From Escarpia spicata (lineage: Eukaryota > Annelida > Polychaeta > Sabellida > Siboglinidae): DNA of 64,000 nt. The notes beneath the pieces are model-generated. The model was not told the DNA's origin. It worked only from the letters and a program-made list of their open reading frames with translations, and did no database searches. The translations under genes were made by a program, and so were the position numbers. The DNA is taken from NCBI GenBank assembly GCA_963995525.1, contig CAXEFP010000013.1, positions 62,001 to 126,000 of the forward strand, given 5' to 3'. Positions 1 to 12,062 of the stretch are shown here, piece after piece. Within the stretch, counting starts at the first letter, position 1. Each line of letters begins with the position of its first letter.

Positions 1-10
1 TTCACACCTA

Positions 11-42
11 TAACTTACGTAATATGTTCTTGTAACTTACGT
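11..42. other. Paired TAACTTACGT direct repeat with ACGT cores
   Basis: Two 10-bp copies of TAACTTACGT lie 22 bp apart, about two helical turns. The first extends to the palindrome TTACGTAA, the second to TTACGTGAC. Both hold an ACGT core of the kind bound by bZIP proteins (plant A-box and G/C-box hybrids; animal PAR-bZIP and E4BP4-type sites). The pair recurs in almost every monomer. Binding is inference only: a satellite can carry such a motif by chance and then amplify it. Confidence 0.4.
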
Positions 43-190
43 GACGGAGATAAAACGGTAACATTCATTCCCATTTGTGGTTAATCTAGTTATGTGTGTA
101 GCTTGATATCAGTCTAGCCTTCGTGAAGATTTGTAACATGCAAAACATCTATTTGGGGTAAGACCACATTAAGGATCCGTCCGCCGAAAA

Positions 191-286
191 AAGTGCACTT
201 AAAATACCGTTATGCTGTGATATGCATAAATTTTGTTCGAACACTTTGACATGGGACATGTTTGTCTCGTGAGTACTGAATGTACT
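191..286. other. Cluster of short dyad symmetries in the monomer's 3' third
   Basis: Within 96 bp of M1 there are perfect palindromes AAGTGCACTT (191-200) and TGTTCGAACA (234-243), and inverted repeats ACATG-GGA-CATGT (249-261) and AGTAC-TGAAT-GTACT (272-286). Monomers with the 'catata' variant add ATATGCATAT (in M2 at 546-555). Short dyads that could extrude as cruciforms have been proposed to mark centromeric satellites lacking CENP-B boxes; whether these do so is inference. The TGTTCGAACA dyad is lost in all monomers with the 'gttcaaac' variant. Confidence 0.5.
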
Positions 287-326
287 GCTGCTTTAGACAA
301 GATAAAACATCAAATGGGGATGAGTT

Positions 327-1304
327 TTCACACCTATAACTTACGTAATATGTTTTTGTAACTTACGTGACGGAGATAAAACGGTAACATGCATTCCCAT
401 TTGTGGTTAATCTAGTTATGTGTGTAGCTTGATATCAGTCTAGCCTTCGTGAAGATTTGTAACATGCAAAACATATATTTGGGGTAAGACCACATTAAGG
501 ATCCGTCCGCCGAAAAAAGTGCACTTAAAATACCGTTATGCTGTGATATGCATATATTTTGTTCGAACACTTTGATATGGGACATGTTTGTCTCGTGAGT
601 ACTGAATGTACTGCTGCTTTAGGCAAGATAAAACATCAAATGGGGATGAGTTTTCACACCTATAACTTACGTAATATGTTCTTGTAACTTACTTGACGGA
701 GATAAAACGGTAACATGCATTCCCATTTGTGATTAATCTAGTTATGTGTGTACCTTGATATCAGTCTAGCCTTCGTGAAGATTTGTAACATGCAAAACAT
801 ATATTTGGGGTAAGACCACATTAAGGATCCGTCCGCCGAAAAAAGTGCACTTAAAATACCGTTATGCTGTGATATGCATAAATTTTGTTCAAACATTTTT
901 ACATGGGACATGTTTGTGTCGTGAGTACTGAATGTACTGCTGCTTTAGACAAGATAAAACATCAAATGGCGATGAGTTTTCACACCTATAACTTACGTAA
1001 TATGTACTTGTAACTTACGTGACGGAGATAAAACGGTAACATGCATTCCCATTTGTGGTTAATCTAGTTATGTGTGTAGCTTGATATCAGTCTAGCCTTC
1101 GTGAAGATTTGTAACATGCAAAACATATATTTGGGGTAAGACCACATTAAGGATCCGTCCGCCGAAAAAAGTGCACTTAAAATACCGTTATGCTGTGATA
1201 TGCATAACTTTTGTTCGAACACTTTGACATGGGACATGTTTGTCTCGTGAGTACTGAATGTACTGCTGCTTTAGACAAGATAAAACATCAAATGGGGATG
1301 AGTT
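327..1304. repeat. Monomers M2-M4, left flank of the 8-monomer HOR
   Basis: M1-M2 resemble M5-M6: both first members have 'acattcattcc', and both second members have 'atgtttttgtaac', 'gatatggg' and 'taggcaag'. M3-M4 resemble M11-M12 with a few private changes: 'acttacttgacgg' and 'tttgtgtcgtg' in M3, 'atgtacttgtaac' in M4. M2 does not match M10, so the 8-monomer register ends about here on the left. Confidence 0.8.
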
Positions 1305-3912
1305 TTCACACCTATAACTTACGTAATATGTTCTTGTAACTTACGTGACGGAGATAAAACGGTAACATTCATTCCCATTAGTGGTTAATCTAGTTATGTG
1401 TGTAGCTTGATATCAGTCTAGCCTTCGTGAAGATTTGTAACATGCAAAACATCTATTTGGGGTAAGACCACATTAAGGATCCGTCCGCCGAAAAAAGTGC
1501 ACTTAAAATACCGTTATGCTGTGATATGCATAAATTTTGTTCGAACACTTTGACATGGGACATGTTTGTCTCGTGAGTACTTAATGTACTGCTGCTTTAG
1601 ACAAGATAAAACATCAAATGGGGATGAGTTTTCACACCTATAACTTACGTAATATGTTTTTGTAACTTACGTGACGGAGATAAAACGGTAACATGCATTC
1701 CCATTTGTGGTTAATCTAGTTATGTGTGTAGCTTGATATCAGTCTAGCCTTCGTGAAGATTTGTAACATGCAAAACATATATTTGGGGTAAGACCACATT
1801 AAGGATCCGTCCGCCGAAAAAAGTGCACTTAAAATACCGTTATGCTGTGATATGCATATATTTTGTTCGAACACTTTGATATGGGACATGTTTGTCTCGT
1901 GAGTACTGAATGTAATGCTGCTTTAGGCAAGATAAAACATCAAATGGGGATGAGTTTTAACACCTATAACTTACGTAATATGTTCTTGTAACATACGTGA
2001 CGGAGATAAAACGGTAACATGCATTCCCATTTGTGGTTAATCTAGTTATGTGTGTAGCTTGATATCAGTCTAGCCTTCGTGAAGATTTGTAACATGCAAA
2101 ACATATATTTGGGGTAAGACCACATTAAGGATCCGTCCGCCGAAAAAAGTGCTCTTAAAATACCGTTATGCTGTGATGTGCATAACTTTTGTTCGAACAC
2201 TTTGACATGGGACATGTTTGTCTCGTGAGTACTGAATGTACTGCTGCTTTAGACAAGATAAAACATCAAATGGGGATGAGTTTTCACACCTATAACTTAC
2301 GTAATATGTTCTTGTAACTTACGTGACGGAGATAAAACGGTAACATGCATTCCCATTTGTGGTTAATCTAGTTATGTGTGTAGCTTGATATCAGTCTAGC
2401 CTTCGTGAAGATTTGTAATATGCAAAACATCTATTTGGGGTAAGACCACATTAAGGATCCGTCCGCCGAAAAAAGTGCACTTAAAATACCGTTATGCTGT
2501 GATATGCATAAATTTTGTTCGAACACTTTGACATGGGACATGTTTGTCTCGTGAGTACTGAATGTACTGCTGCTTTAGACAAGATGAAACATCAAATGGC
2601 GATGAGTTTTCACACCTATAACTTACGTAATGTGTTCTTGTAACTTACGTGACGGAGATAAAACGGTAACATGCATTCCCATTTGTGGTTAATCTAGTTA
2701 TGTGTGTAGCTTGATATCAGTCTAGCCTTCGTGAAGATTTGTAACATGCAAAACATACATTTGGGGTAAGACCACATTAAGGATCCGTCGGCCGATAAAA
2801 GTGCACTTAAAATACCGTTATGCTGTGATATGCATATATTTTGTTCGAACACTTTGACATGGGACATGTTTGTCTCGTGAGTACTGAATGTACTGCTGCT
2901 TTAGACAAGATAAAACATCAAATGCTGATGAGTTTTCACAACTATAACTTACGTAATATGTTCTTGTAACTTACGTGACGGAGATAAAACGGTAACATGC
3001 ATTCCCATTTGTGGTTAATCTAGTTATGTGTGTAGCTTGATATTAGTCTAGCCTTCGTGAAGATTTGTAACATGCAAAATATATATTTGGGGTAAGACCA
3101 CATTAAGGATCCGTCCGCCGACAAAAGTGCACTTAAAATACCGTTATGATGTGATATTCATAAACTTTTTTCAAACATTTTGACATGGGACATGTTTGTC
3201 TCGTGAGTACTGAATGTACTGCTGCTTTAGACATGATAAAACATCAAATGGAGATGAGTTTTCACACCTATAACTTACGTAATATGTTCTTGTAACTTAC
3301 GTGACGGAGATAAAACGGTTACATACATTCCCATTTGTGATTAATCTAGTTATGTGTGTACCTTGATATCAGTCTAGCCTTCGTGAAGATTTGTAACATG
3401 CAAAACATCTATTTGGGGTAAGACCACATTAAGGATCCGTCCGCCGAAAAAAGTGCACTTAAAATACCGTTATGCTGTGATATGCATAAATTTTGTTCAA
3501 ACATTTTGACATGGGACATGTTTGTCTCGTGAGTACTGAATGTACTGCTGCTTTAGACAAGATAAAACATCAAATGGCGATGAGTTTTCACACCTATAAC
3601 TTACGTAATATGTTCTTGTAACTTACGTGACGGAGATAAAACGGTAACATGCATTCCCATTTGTGGTTAATCTAGTTATGTGTGTAGCTTGATATCAGTC
3701 TAGCCTTCATGAAGATTTGTAACATGCAAAACATATATTTGGGGTAAGACCACATTAAGGATCCGTCCGCCGAAAAAAGTGCACTTAAAATACCGTTATG
3801 CTGTGATATGCATAACTTTTGTTCGAACACTTTGACATGGGACATGTTTGTCTCGTGAGTACTGAATGTACTGCTGCTTTAGACAAGATAAAACATCAAA
3901 TGGGGATGAGTT
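1305..3912. repeat. 8-monomer higher-order repeat, unit 1 (2,608 bp)
   Basis: M5-M12 recur as M13-M20 at an offset of exactly 2,608 bp (8 x 326). Matching rare variants prove the register: 'gtacttaatg' (M5/M13), 'gtaatgctg' with 'taggcaag' (M6/M14), 'gtaacatacgtg', 'gtgctcttaaaa' and 'gatgtgcataac' (M7/M15), 'taatgtgttcttg' and 'cggccgataaaag' (M9/M17), 'gatattcataaac' (M10/M18), 'cggttacatacat' (M11/M19) and 'cttcatgaag' (M12/M20). The units differ by only a few substitutions by eye, for example M5 'cattagtgg' against M13 'catttgtgg'. Confidence 0.93.
2609..3586. repeat. T-U-V trimer cassette (M9-M11)
   Basis: These three consecutive monomers form a recurrent 978-bp cassette. T has 'acatacatttgggg' and 'gtcggccg'. 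U has 'cacaactataac', 'gatattagtc', 'aaaatatatattt', 'cgacaaaag' and 'ggagatgag'. V has 'gtgattaatc', 'gtgtacctt' and 'gttcaaac'. The order T-U-V is found starting at M9, M17, M59, M69, M81, M151, M156, M159, M165, M171, M174, M180, M186, M189 and M195. It therefore predates all the HORs that contain it. Confidence 0.9.
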
Positions 3913-6406
3913 TTCACACCTATAACTTACGTAATATGTTCTTGTAACTTACGTGACGGAGATAAAACGGTAACATTCATTCCCATTTGTGGTTAATCTA
4001 GTTATGTGTGTAGCTTGATATCAGTCTAGCCTTCGTGAAGATTTGTAACATGCAAAACATCTATTTGGGGTAAGACCACATTAAGGATCCGTCCGCCGAA
4101 AAAAGTGCACTTAAAATACCGTTATGCTGTGATATGCATAAATTTTGTTCGAACACTTTGACATGGGACATGTTTGTCTCGTGAGTACTTAATGTACTGC
4201 TGCTTTAGACAAGATAAAACATCAAATGGGGATGAGTTTTCACACCTATAACTTACGTAATATGTTTTTTTAACTTACGTGACGGAGATAAAACGGTAAC
4301 ATGCATTCCCATTTGTGGTTAATCTAGTTATGTGTGTAGCTTGATATCAGTCTAGCCTTCGTGAAGATTTGTAACATGCAAAACATATATTTGGGGTAAG
4401 ACCACATTAAGGATCCGTCCGCCGAAAAAAGTGCACTTAAAATACCGTTATGCTGTGATATGCATATATTTTGTTCGAACACTTTGATATGGGACATGTT
4501 TGTCTCGTGAGTACTGAATGTAATGCTGCTTTAGGCAAGATAAAACATCAAATGGGGATGAGTTTTAACACCTATAACTTACGTAATATGTTCTTGTAAC
4601 ATACGTGACGGAGATAAAACGGTAACATGCATTCCCATTTGTGGTTAATCTAGTTATGTGTGTAGCTTGATATCAGTCTAGCCTTCGTGAAGATTTGTAA
4701 CATGCAAAACATATATTTGGGGTAAGACCACATTAAGGATCCGTCCGCCGAAAAAAGTGCTCTTAAAATACCGTTATGCTGTGATGTGCATAACTTTTGT
4801 TCGAACACTTTGACATGGGACATGTTTGTCTCGTGAGTACTGAATGTACTGCTGCTTTAGACAAGATAAAACATCAAATGGGGATGAGTTTTCACACCTA
4901 TAACTTACGTAATATGTTCTTGTAACTTACGTGACGTAGATAAAACGGTAACATGCATTCCCATTTGTGGTTAATCTAGTTATGTGTGTAGCTTGATATC
5001 AGTCTAGCCTTCGTGAAGATTTGTAACATGCAAAACATCTATTTGGGGTAAGACCACATTAAGGATCCGTCCGCCGAAAAAAGTGCACTTAAAATACCGT
5101 TATGCTGTGATATGCATAAATTTTGTTCGAACACTTTGACATGGGACATGTTTGTCTCGTGAGTACTGAATGTACTGCTGCTTTAGACAAGATGAAACAT
5201 CAAATGGCGATGAGTTTTCACACCTATAACTTACGTAATGTGTTCTTGTAACTTACGTGACGGAGATAAAACGGTAACATGCATTCCCATTTGTGGTTAA
5301 TCTAGTTATGTGTGTAGCTTGATATCAGTCTAGCCTTCGTGAAGATTTGTAACATGCAAAACATACATTTGGGGTAAGACCACATTAAGGATCCGTCGGC
5401 CGATAAAAGTGCACTTAAAATACCGTTATGCTGTGATATGCATATATTTTGTTCGAACACTTTGACATGGGACATGTTTGTCTCGTGAGTACTGAATGTA
5501 CTGCTGCTTTAGACAAGATAAAACATCAAATGCTGATGAGTTTTCACAACTATAACTTACGTAATATGTTCTTGTAACTTACGTGACGGAGATAAAACGG
5601 TAACATGCATTCCCATTTGTGGTTAATCTAGTTATGTGTGTAGCTTGATATTAGTCTAGCCTTCGTGAAGATTTGTAACATGCAAAATATATATTTGGGG
5701 TAAGACCACATTAAGGATCCGTCCGCCGACAAAAGTGCACTTAAAATACCGTTATGATGTGATATTCATAAACTTTTTTCAAACATTTTGACATGGGACA
5801 TGTTTGTCTCGTGAGTACTGAATGTACTGCTGCTTTAGACATGATAAAACATCAAATGGAGATGAGTTTTCACACCTATAACTTACGTAATATGTTCTTG
5901 TAACTTACGTGACGGAGATAAAACGGTTACATACATTCCCATTTGTGATTAATCTAGTTATGTGTGTACCTTGATATCAGTCTAGCCTTCGTGAAGATTT
6001 GTAACATGCAAAACATCTATTTGGGGTAAGACCACATTAAGGATCCGTCCGCCGAAAAAAGTGCACTTAAAATACCGTTATGCTGTGATATGCATAAATT
6101 TTGTTCAAACATTTTGACATGGGACATGTTTGTCTCGTGAGTACTGAATGTACTGCTGCTTTAGACAAGATAAAACATCAAATGGCGATGAGTTTTCACA
6201 CCTATAACTTACGTAATATGTTCTTGTAACTTACGTGACGGAGATAAAACGGTAACATGCATTCCCATTTGTGGTTAATCTAGTTATGTGTGTAGCTTGA
6301 TATCAGTCTAGCCTTCATGAAGATTTGTAACATGCAAAACATATATTTGGGGTAAGACCACATTAAGGATCCGTCCGCCGAAAAAAGTGCACTTAAAATA
6401 CCGTTA
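3913..6406. repeat. 8-monomer higher-order repeat, unit 2 (about 2.5 kb)
   Basis: This is the second unit of the 8-monomer repeat, M13 into M20. The match with unit 1 holds through the shared 'cttcatgaag' of M12 and M20. It breaks near 6407, where M20 switches to 'ttatactg', 'catatatttt', 'gatatggg' and 'cataaaatgggg'. The break inside a monomer marks a recombination junction. M14 carries a private 'atgtttttttaac' and M16 'gacgtagat'. Confidence 0.9.
5217..6194. repeat. T-U-V trimer cassette (M17-M19)
   Basis: This is the second T-U-V cassette, identical in register to M9-M11. It is followed by M20, which has W-like features ('ttatactg', 'taggcaag', 'cataaaatgggg'), so the longer order TUVW was already present in this family. 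Confidence 0.88.
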
Positions 6407-6520
6407 TACTGTGATATGCATATATTTTGTTCGAACACTTTGATATGGGACATGTTTGTCTCGTGAGTACTGAATGTACTGCTGCTTTAGGCAAGATAAA
6501 ACATAAAATGGGGATGAGTT

Positions 6521-8802
6521 TTAACACCTATAACTTACGTAATATGTTCTTGTAACTTACGTGACGGAGATAAAACGGTAACATGCATTCCCATTTGTGG
6601 TTAATCTAGTTATGTGTGTAGCTTGATATCAGTCTAGCCTTCGTGAAGATTTGTAACATGCAAAACATCTATTTGGGGTAAGACCACATTAAGGATCCGT
6701 CCGCCGAAAAAAGTGCACTTAAAATACCGTTATGCTGTGATATGCATAAATTTGGTTCAAACATTTTGACATGGGACATGTTTGTCTCGTGAGTACTGAA
6801 TGTACTGCTGCGTTAGACAAGATAAAACATCAAATGGCGATGAGTTTTCACACCTATAACTTACGTAATATGTTCTTGTAACTTACGTGACGGAGATAAA
6901 ACGGTAACATGCATTCCCATTTGTGGTTAATCTAGTTATGTGTGTAGCTTGATATCAGTCTAGCCTTCGTGAAGATTTGTAACATGCAAAACATATATTT
7001 GGGGTAAGACCACATTAAGGATCCGTCCGCCGAAAAAAGTGCACTTAAAATACCGTTATGCTGTGATATGCATATATTTTGTTCGAACACTTTGATATGG
7101 GACATGTTTGTCTCGTGAGTACTGAATGTACTGCTGCTTTAGGCAAGATAAAACATCAAATGGGGATGAGTTTTAACACCTATAACTTACGTAATATGTT
7201 CTTGTAACTTACGTGACGGAGATAAAACGGTAACATGCATTCCCATTTGTGGTTAATCTAGTTATGTGTGTAGCTTGATATCAGTCTAGCCTTCGTGAAG
7301 ATTTGTAACATGCAAAACATCTATTTGGGGTAAGACCACATTAAGGATCCGTCCGCCGAAAAAAGTGCACTTAAAATACCGTTATGCTGTGATATGCATA
7401 AATTTTGTTCGAACACTTTGACATGGGACATGTTTGTCTCGTGAGTACTGAATGTAGTGCTGCATTAGACAAGATAAAACATCAAATGGGGATGAGTTTT
7501 AACACCTATAACTTACGTAATATGTTCTTGTAACTTACGTGACGGAGATAAAACGGTAACATGCATTCCCATTTGTGGTTAATCTAGTTATGTGTGTAGC
7601 TTGATATCAGTCTAGCCTTCATGAAGATTTGTAACATGCAAAATATATATTTGGGGAAAGACCACATTAAAGATCCGTCCGCCGAAAAAAGTGCACTTAA
7701 AATACCGTTATGCTGTGATATGCATACATTTTGTTCGAACAATTTGACATGGGACATGTTTGTCTCGTGAGTACTGAATGTACTGCTGCTTTAGACAAGA
7801 TAAAACATCAAATGGGGATGAGTTTTCACACCTATAACTTACGTAATATGTTCTTGTAACTTACGTGACGGAGATAAAACGGTAACATGCATTCCCATTT
7901 GTGATTAATCTAGTTATGTGTGTACCTCGATATCAGTCTAGCCTTCGTGAAGATGTGTAACATGCAAAACATCTATTTGGGGTAAGACCACATTAAGGAT
8001 CCGTCCGCCGAAAAAAGTGCACTTAAAATACCGTTATGCTGTCATATGCATAAATTTGGTTCGAACACTTTGACATGGGACATGTTTGTCTAGTGAGTAC
8101 TGAATGTACTGCTGCTTTAGACAAGATAAAACATCAAATGGGGATGAGTTTTCACACCTATAACTTACGTAATATGTTCTTGTAACTTACGTGACGGAGA
8201 TAAAACGGTAAAATGCATTCCCATTTGTGGTTAATCTAGTTATGTGTGTAGCTTGATATCAGTCTAGCCTTCGTGAAGATTTGTAACATGCAAAACATCT
8301 ATTTGGGGTAAGACCACATTAAGGATCCGTCCGCCGAAAAAAGTGCACTTAAAATACCGTTATGCTGTGATATGCATAAATTTGGTTCAAACATTTTGAC
8401 ATGGGACATGTTTGTCTCGTGAGTACTGAATGTACTGCTGCGTTAGACAAGATAAAACATCAAATGGCGATGAGTTTTCACACCTATAACTTACGTAATA
8501 TGTTCTTGTAACTTACGTGACGGAGATAAAACGGTAACATGCATTCCCATTTGTGGTTAATCTAGTTATGTGTGTAGCTTGATATCAGTCTAGCCTTCGT
8601 GAAGATTTGTAACATGCAAAACATATATTTGGGGTAAGACCACATTAAGGATCCGTCCGCCGAAAAAAGTGCACTTAAAATACCGTTATGCTGTGATATG
8701 CATATATTTTGTTCGAACACTTTGATATGGGACATGTTTGTCTCGTGAGTACTGAATGTACTGCTGCTTTAGGCAAGATAAAACATCAAATGGGGATGAG
8801 TT
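6521..8802. repeat. Mixed monomers with a two-monomer pair repeated at 1,630 bp
   Basis: M21-M22 recur as M26-M27, five monomers downstream: both first members have 'aatttggttcaaac' and 'gctgcgttagac', and both second members have 'catatatttt', 'gatatggg' and 'taggcaag'. Between them lie M23 ('gtagtgctgcattagac'), marker monomer M24 and M25. M25 has 'gtacctcgatatc', a private 'gatgtgtaac', 'gtcatatgc' and 'gtctagtgag'. Confidence 0.8.
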
Positions 8803-9830
8803 TTAACACCTATAACTTACGTAATATGTTCTTGTAACTTACGTGACGGAGATAAAACGGTAACATGCATTCCCATTTGTGGTTAATCTAGTTATGTGTG
8901 TAGCTTGATATCAGTCTAGCCTTCGTGAAGATTTGTAACATGCAAAACATATATTTGGGGTAAGACCACATTAAGGATCCGTCCGCCGAAAAAAGTGCAC
9001 TTAAAATACCGTTATGCTGTGATATGCATAAATTTTGTTCAAACATTTTGACATGGGACATGTTTGTCTCGTGAGTACTGAATGTACTGCTGATTTAGAC
9101 AAGATAAAACATCAAATGGCGATGAGTTTTCACACCTATAACTTACGTAATATGTTCTTGTAACTTACGTGACGGAGATAAAACGGTAACATGCATTCCC
9201 ATTTGTGGTTAATCTAGTTATGTGTGTAGCTTGATATCAGTCTAGCCTTCGTGAAGATTTGTAACATGCAAAACATATATTTGGGGTAAGACCACATTAA
9301 GGATCCGTCCGCCGAAAAAAGTGCACTTAAAATACCGTTATGCTGTGATATGCATATATTTTTTTCGAACACTTTGATATGGGACATGTTTGTCTCGTGA
9401 GTACTGAATGTACTGCTGCTTTAGGCAAGATAAAACATCAAATATGGATGAGTTTTAACACCTATAACTTACGTAATATGTTCTTGTAACTTACGTGACG
9501 GAGATAAAACGGTAACATGCATTCCCATTTGTGGTTAATCTAGTTATGTGTGTAGCTTGATATCAGTCTAGCCTTCGTGAAGATTTGTAACATGCAAAAC
9601 ATATATTTGGGGTAAGACCACATTAAGGATCCGTCCGCCGAAAAAAGTGCACTTAAAATACCGTTATGCTGTGATATGCATAACTTTTGTTCGAACACTT
9701 TGACATGGGACATGTTTGTCTCGTGAGTACTGAATGTACTGCTGCTTTAGACAAGATAAAACATCAAATGGGGATGAGTTTTCACACCTATAACTTACGT
9801 AATATGTTCTTGTAACTTACGTGATGGAGA
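7173..9830. repeat. Segment duplicated 21.5 kb downstream (left copy)
   Basis: M23 to the start of M31 match M89 to the start of M97 at an offset of 21,507 bp. Shared rare variants in the same order: 'gctgcattagac', 'ggggaaagacc', 'gtacctcgatatc', 'ggtaaaatgcat', 'gctgcgttagac', 'ttttttcgaac' and 'gtgatggag'. The match ends soon after the 'gtgatggag' monomer. This is a segment of about eight monomers placed in two distant parts of the array. Confidence 0.88.
7499..7824. repeat. Marker monomer M24 ('ggggaaagacc' type)
   Basis: This unusually divergent monomer type combines 'cttcatgaag', 'aaaatatatattt', 'ggggaaagacc', 'taaagatcc' (which destroys the BamHI site), 'catacatttt' and 'gaacaatttg'. 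It occurs four times: M24, M41, M90 and M146. Offsets are 17, 49 and 56 monomers after correction for indels. It is the one type that has lost GGATCC. Confidence 0.92.
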
Positions 9831-12062
9831 TAAAACGGTAACATGCATTCCCATTTGTGGTTAATCTAGTTATGTGTGTAGCTTGATATCAGTCTAGCCT
9901 TCGTGAAGATTTGTAACATGCAAAACATCTATTTGGGGTAAGACCACATTAAGGATCCGTCCGCCGAAAAAAGTGCACTTAAAATACCGTTATGCTGTGA
10001 TATGCATAACTTTTGTTCGAACACTTTGACATGGGACATGTTTGTCTCGTGAGTACTGAATGTACTGCTGCTTTAGACAAGATAAAACATCAAATGGGGA
10101 TGAGTTTTCACACCTATAACTTACGTAATATGTTCTTGTAACTTACGTGATGGAGATAAAACGGTAACATGCATTCCCATTTGTGGTTAATCTAGTTATG
10201 TGTGTAGCTTGATATCAGTCTAGCCTTCGTGAGGATTTGTAACATGCAAAACATCTATTTGGGGTAAGACCACATTAAGGATCCGTCCGCCGAAAAAAGT
10301 GCACTTAAAATACCGTTATGCTGTGATATGCATATATTTTGTTCGAACACTTTGATATGGGACATGTTTGTCTCGTGAGTACTGAATGTACTGCTGCTTT
10401 AGGCAAGATAAAACATCAAATGGGGATGAGTTTTCACACCTATAACTTACGTAATATGTTCTTGTAACTTACGTGACGGAGATAAAACGGTAACATGCAT
10501 TCCCATTTGTGATTAATCTAGTTATGTGTGTACCTTGATATCAGTCTAGCCTTCGTGAAGATTTGTAACATGCAAAACATATATTTGGGGTAAGACCACA
10601 TTAAGGATCCGTCCGCCGAAAAAAGTGCACTTAAAATACCGTTATGCTGTGATATGCATAAATTTTGTTCAAACATTTTGACATGGGACATGTTTGTCTC
10701 GTGAGTACTAAATGTACTGCTGCTTTAGACAAGATAAAACATCAAATGGCGATGAGTTTTCACACCTATAACTTACGTAATATGTTCTTGTAACTTACGT
10801 GACGGAGATAAAACGGTAACATGCATTCCCATTTATGGTTAATCTAGTTATGTGTGTAGCTTGATATCAGTCTAGCCTTCGTGAAGATTTGTAACATGCA
10901 AAACATATATTTGGGGTAAGACCACATTAAGGATCCGTCCGCCGAAAAAAGTGCACTTAAAATACCGTCATGCTGTGATATGCATAACTTTTGTTCGAAC
11001 ACTTTGACATGGGACATGTTTGTCTCGTGAGTACTGAATGTACTGCTGCTTTAGACAAGATAAAACATCAAATGGGGATGAGTTTTCACACCTATAACTT
11101 ACGTAATATGTTCTTGTAACTTACGTGATGGAGATAAAACGGTAACATGCATTCCCATTTGTGGTTAATCTAGTTATGTGTGTAGCTTGATATCAGTCTA
11201 GCCTTCGTGAAGATTTGTAACATGCAAAACATCTATTTGGGGTAAGACCACATTAAGGATCCGTCCGCCGAAAAAAGTGCACTTAAAATACCGTTATGCT
11301 GTGATATGCATAACTTTTGTTCGAACACTTTGACATGGGACATGTTTGTCTCGTGAGTACTGAATGTACTGCTGCTTTAGACAAGATAAAACATCAAACG
11401 GGGATGAGTTTTCACACCTATAACTTACGTAATATGTTCTTGTAACTTACGTGATGGAGATAAAACGGTAACATGCATTCCCATTTGTGGTTAATCTAGT
11501 TATGTGTGTAGCTTGATATCAGTCTAGCCTTCGTGAAGATTTGTAACATGCAAAACATCTATTTGGGGTAAGACCACATTAAGGATCCGTCCGCCGAAAA
11601 AAGTGCATTTAAAATACCGTTATGCTGTGATATGCATATATTTTGTTCGAACACTTTGATATGGGACATGTTTGTCTCGTGAGTACTGAATGTACTGCTG
11701 CTTTAGGCAAGATAAAACATCAAATGGGGATGAGTTTTCACACCTATAACTTACGTAATATGTTCTTGTAACTTACGTGACGGAGATAAAACGGTAACAT
11801 GCATTCCCATTTGTGATTAATCTAGTTATGTGTGTACCTTGATATCAGTCTAGCCTTCGTTAAGATTTGTAACATGCAAAACATATATTTGGGGTAAGAC
11901 CACATTAAGGATCCGTCCGCCGAAAAAAGTGCACTTAAAATACCGTTATGCTGTGATATGCATAACTTTTGTTCGAACACTTTGACATGGGACATGTTTG
12001 TCTCGTGAGTACTAAATGTACTGCTGCTTTAGACAAGATAAAACATCAAATGGCGATGAGTT
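9455..12062. repeat. Quartet Q in tandem (M30-M33 and M34-M37)
   Basis: Two 1,304-bp units sit side by side. Quartet Q runs: a monomer with 'cataactttt'; one with 'gtgatggag' and 'cataactttt'; one with 'gtgatggag', 'catatatttt' and 'taggcaag'; one with 'gtgattaatc', 'gtgtacctt', 'gtactaaatg' and 'ggcgatgag'. Q returns at M99-M102, M115-M118, M121-M124 and M132-M135, and is usually followed by a monomer with 'catatcttttttt'. Private changes include 'catttatgg' and 'cgtcatgctg' in M34 and 'caaacgggg' in M35. Confidence 0.85.

Larger units (their letters stand above)
1..326. repeat. Reference monomer M1 with internal landmarks
   Basis: M1 gives the coordinate frame for the family. Landmarks: palindrome TTACGTAA at 15-22; 10-bp direct repeat TAACTTACGT at 11-20 and 33-42; EcoRV site GATATC at 105-110; BamHI site GGATCC at 173-178; CpG-rich GTCCGCCG at 179-186; palindrome AAGTGCACTT at 191-200; NsiI site ATGCAT at 222-227; palindrome TGTTCGAACA at 234-243. 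CpG sites number 11. The main diagnostic positions are 3 and 5 (c/a), 45 (c/t), 65 (g/t), 79 (g/a), 101 (g/c), 110 (c/t), 149-150, 228-230 and 239 (g/a). The stretch 151-180 around the BamHI site is nearly invariant. M1 itself carries t at 65, shared with M5, M13 and M89. Confidence 0.95.

Noticed and set aside
112..140. CENP-B box-like sequence around 'ccttcgtgaagatttg'
   Set aside because: It has TTCG as in the box core, but the required A and the CGGG part are missing, and no other place in the monomer fits better.
150..166. Splice-donor-like 'ggggtaaga' in each monomer
   Set aside because: A GTAAGA match alone is common by chance, and no exon-like reading frame adjoins it.
230..246. tRNA-type internal promoter (B box) at 'gttcgaaca'
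   Set aside because: It is close to the GWTCRANNC consensus but lacks the final C, and there is no A box or cloverleaf. The similarity follows from the TGTTCGAACA palindrome.
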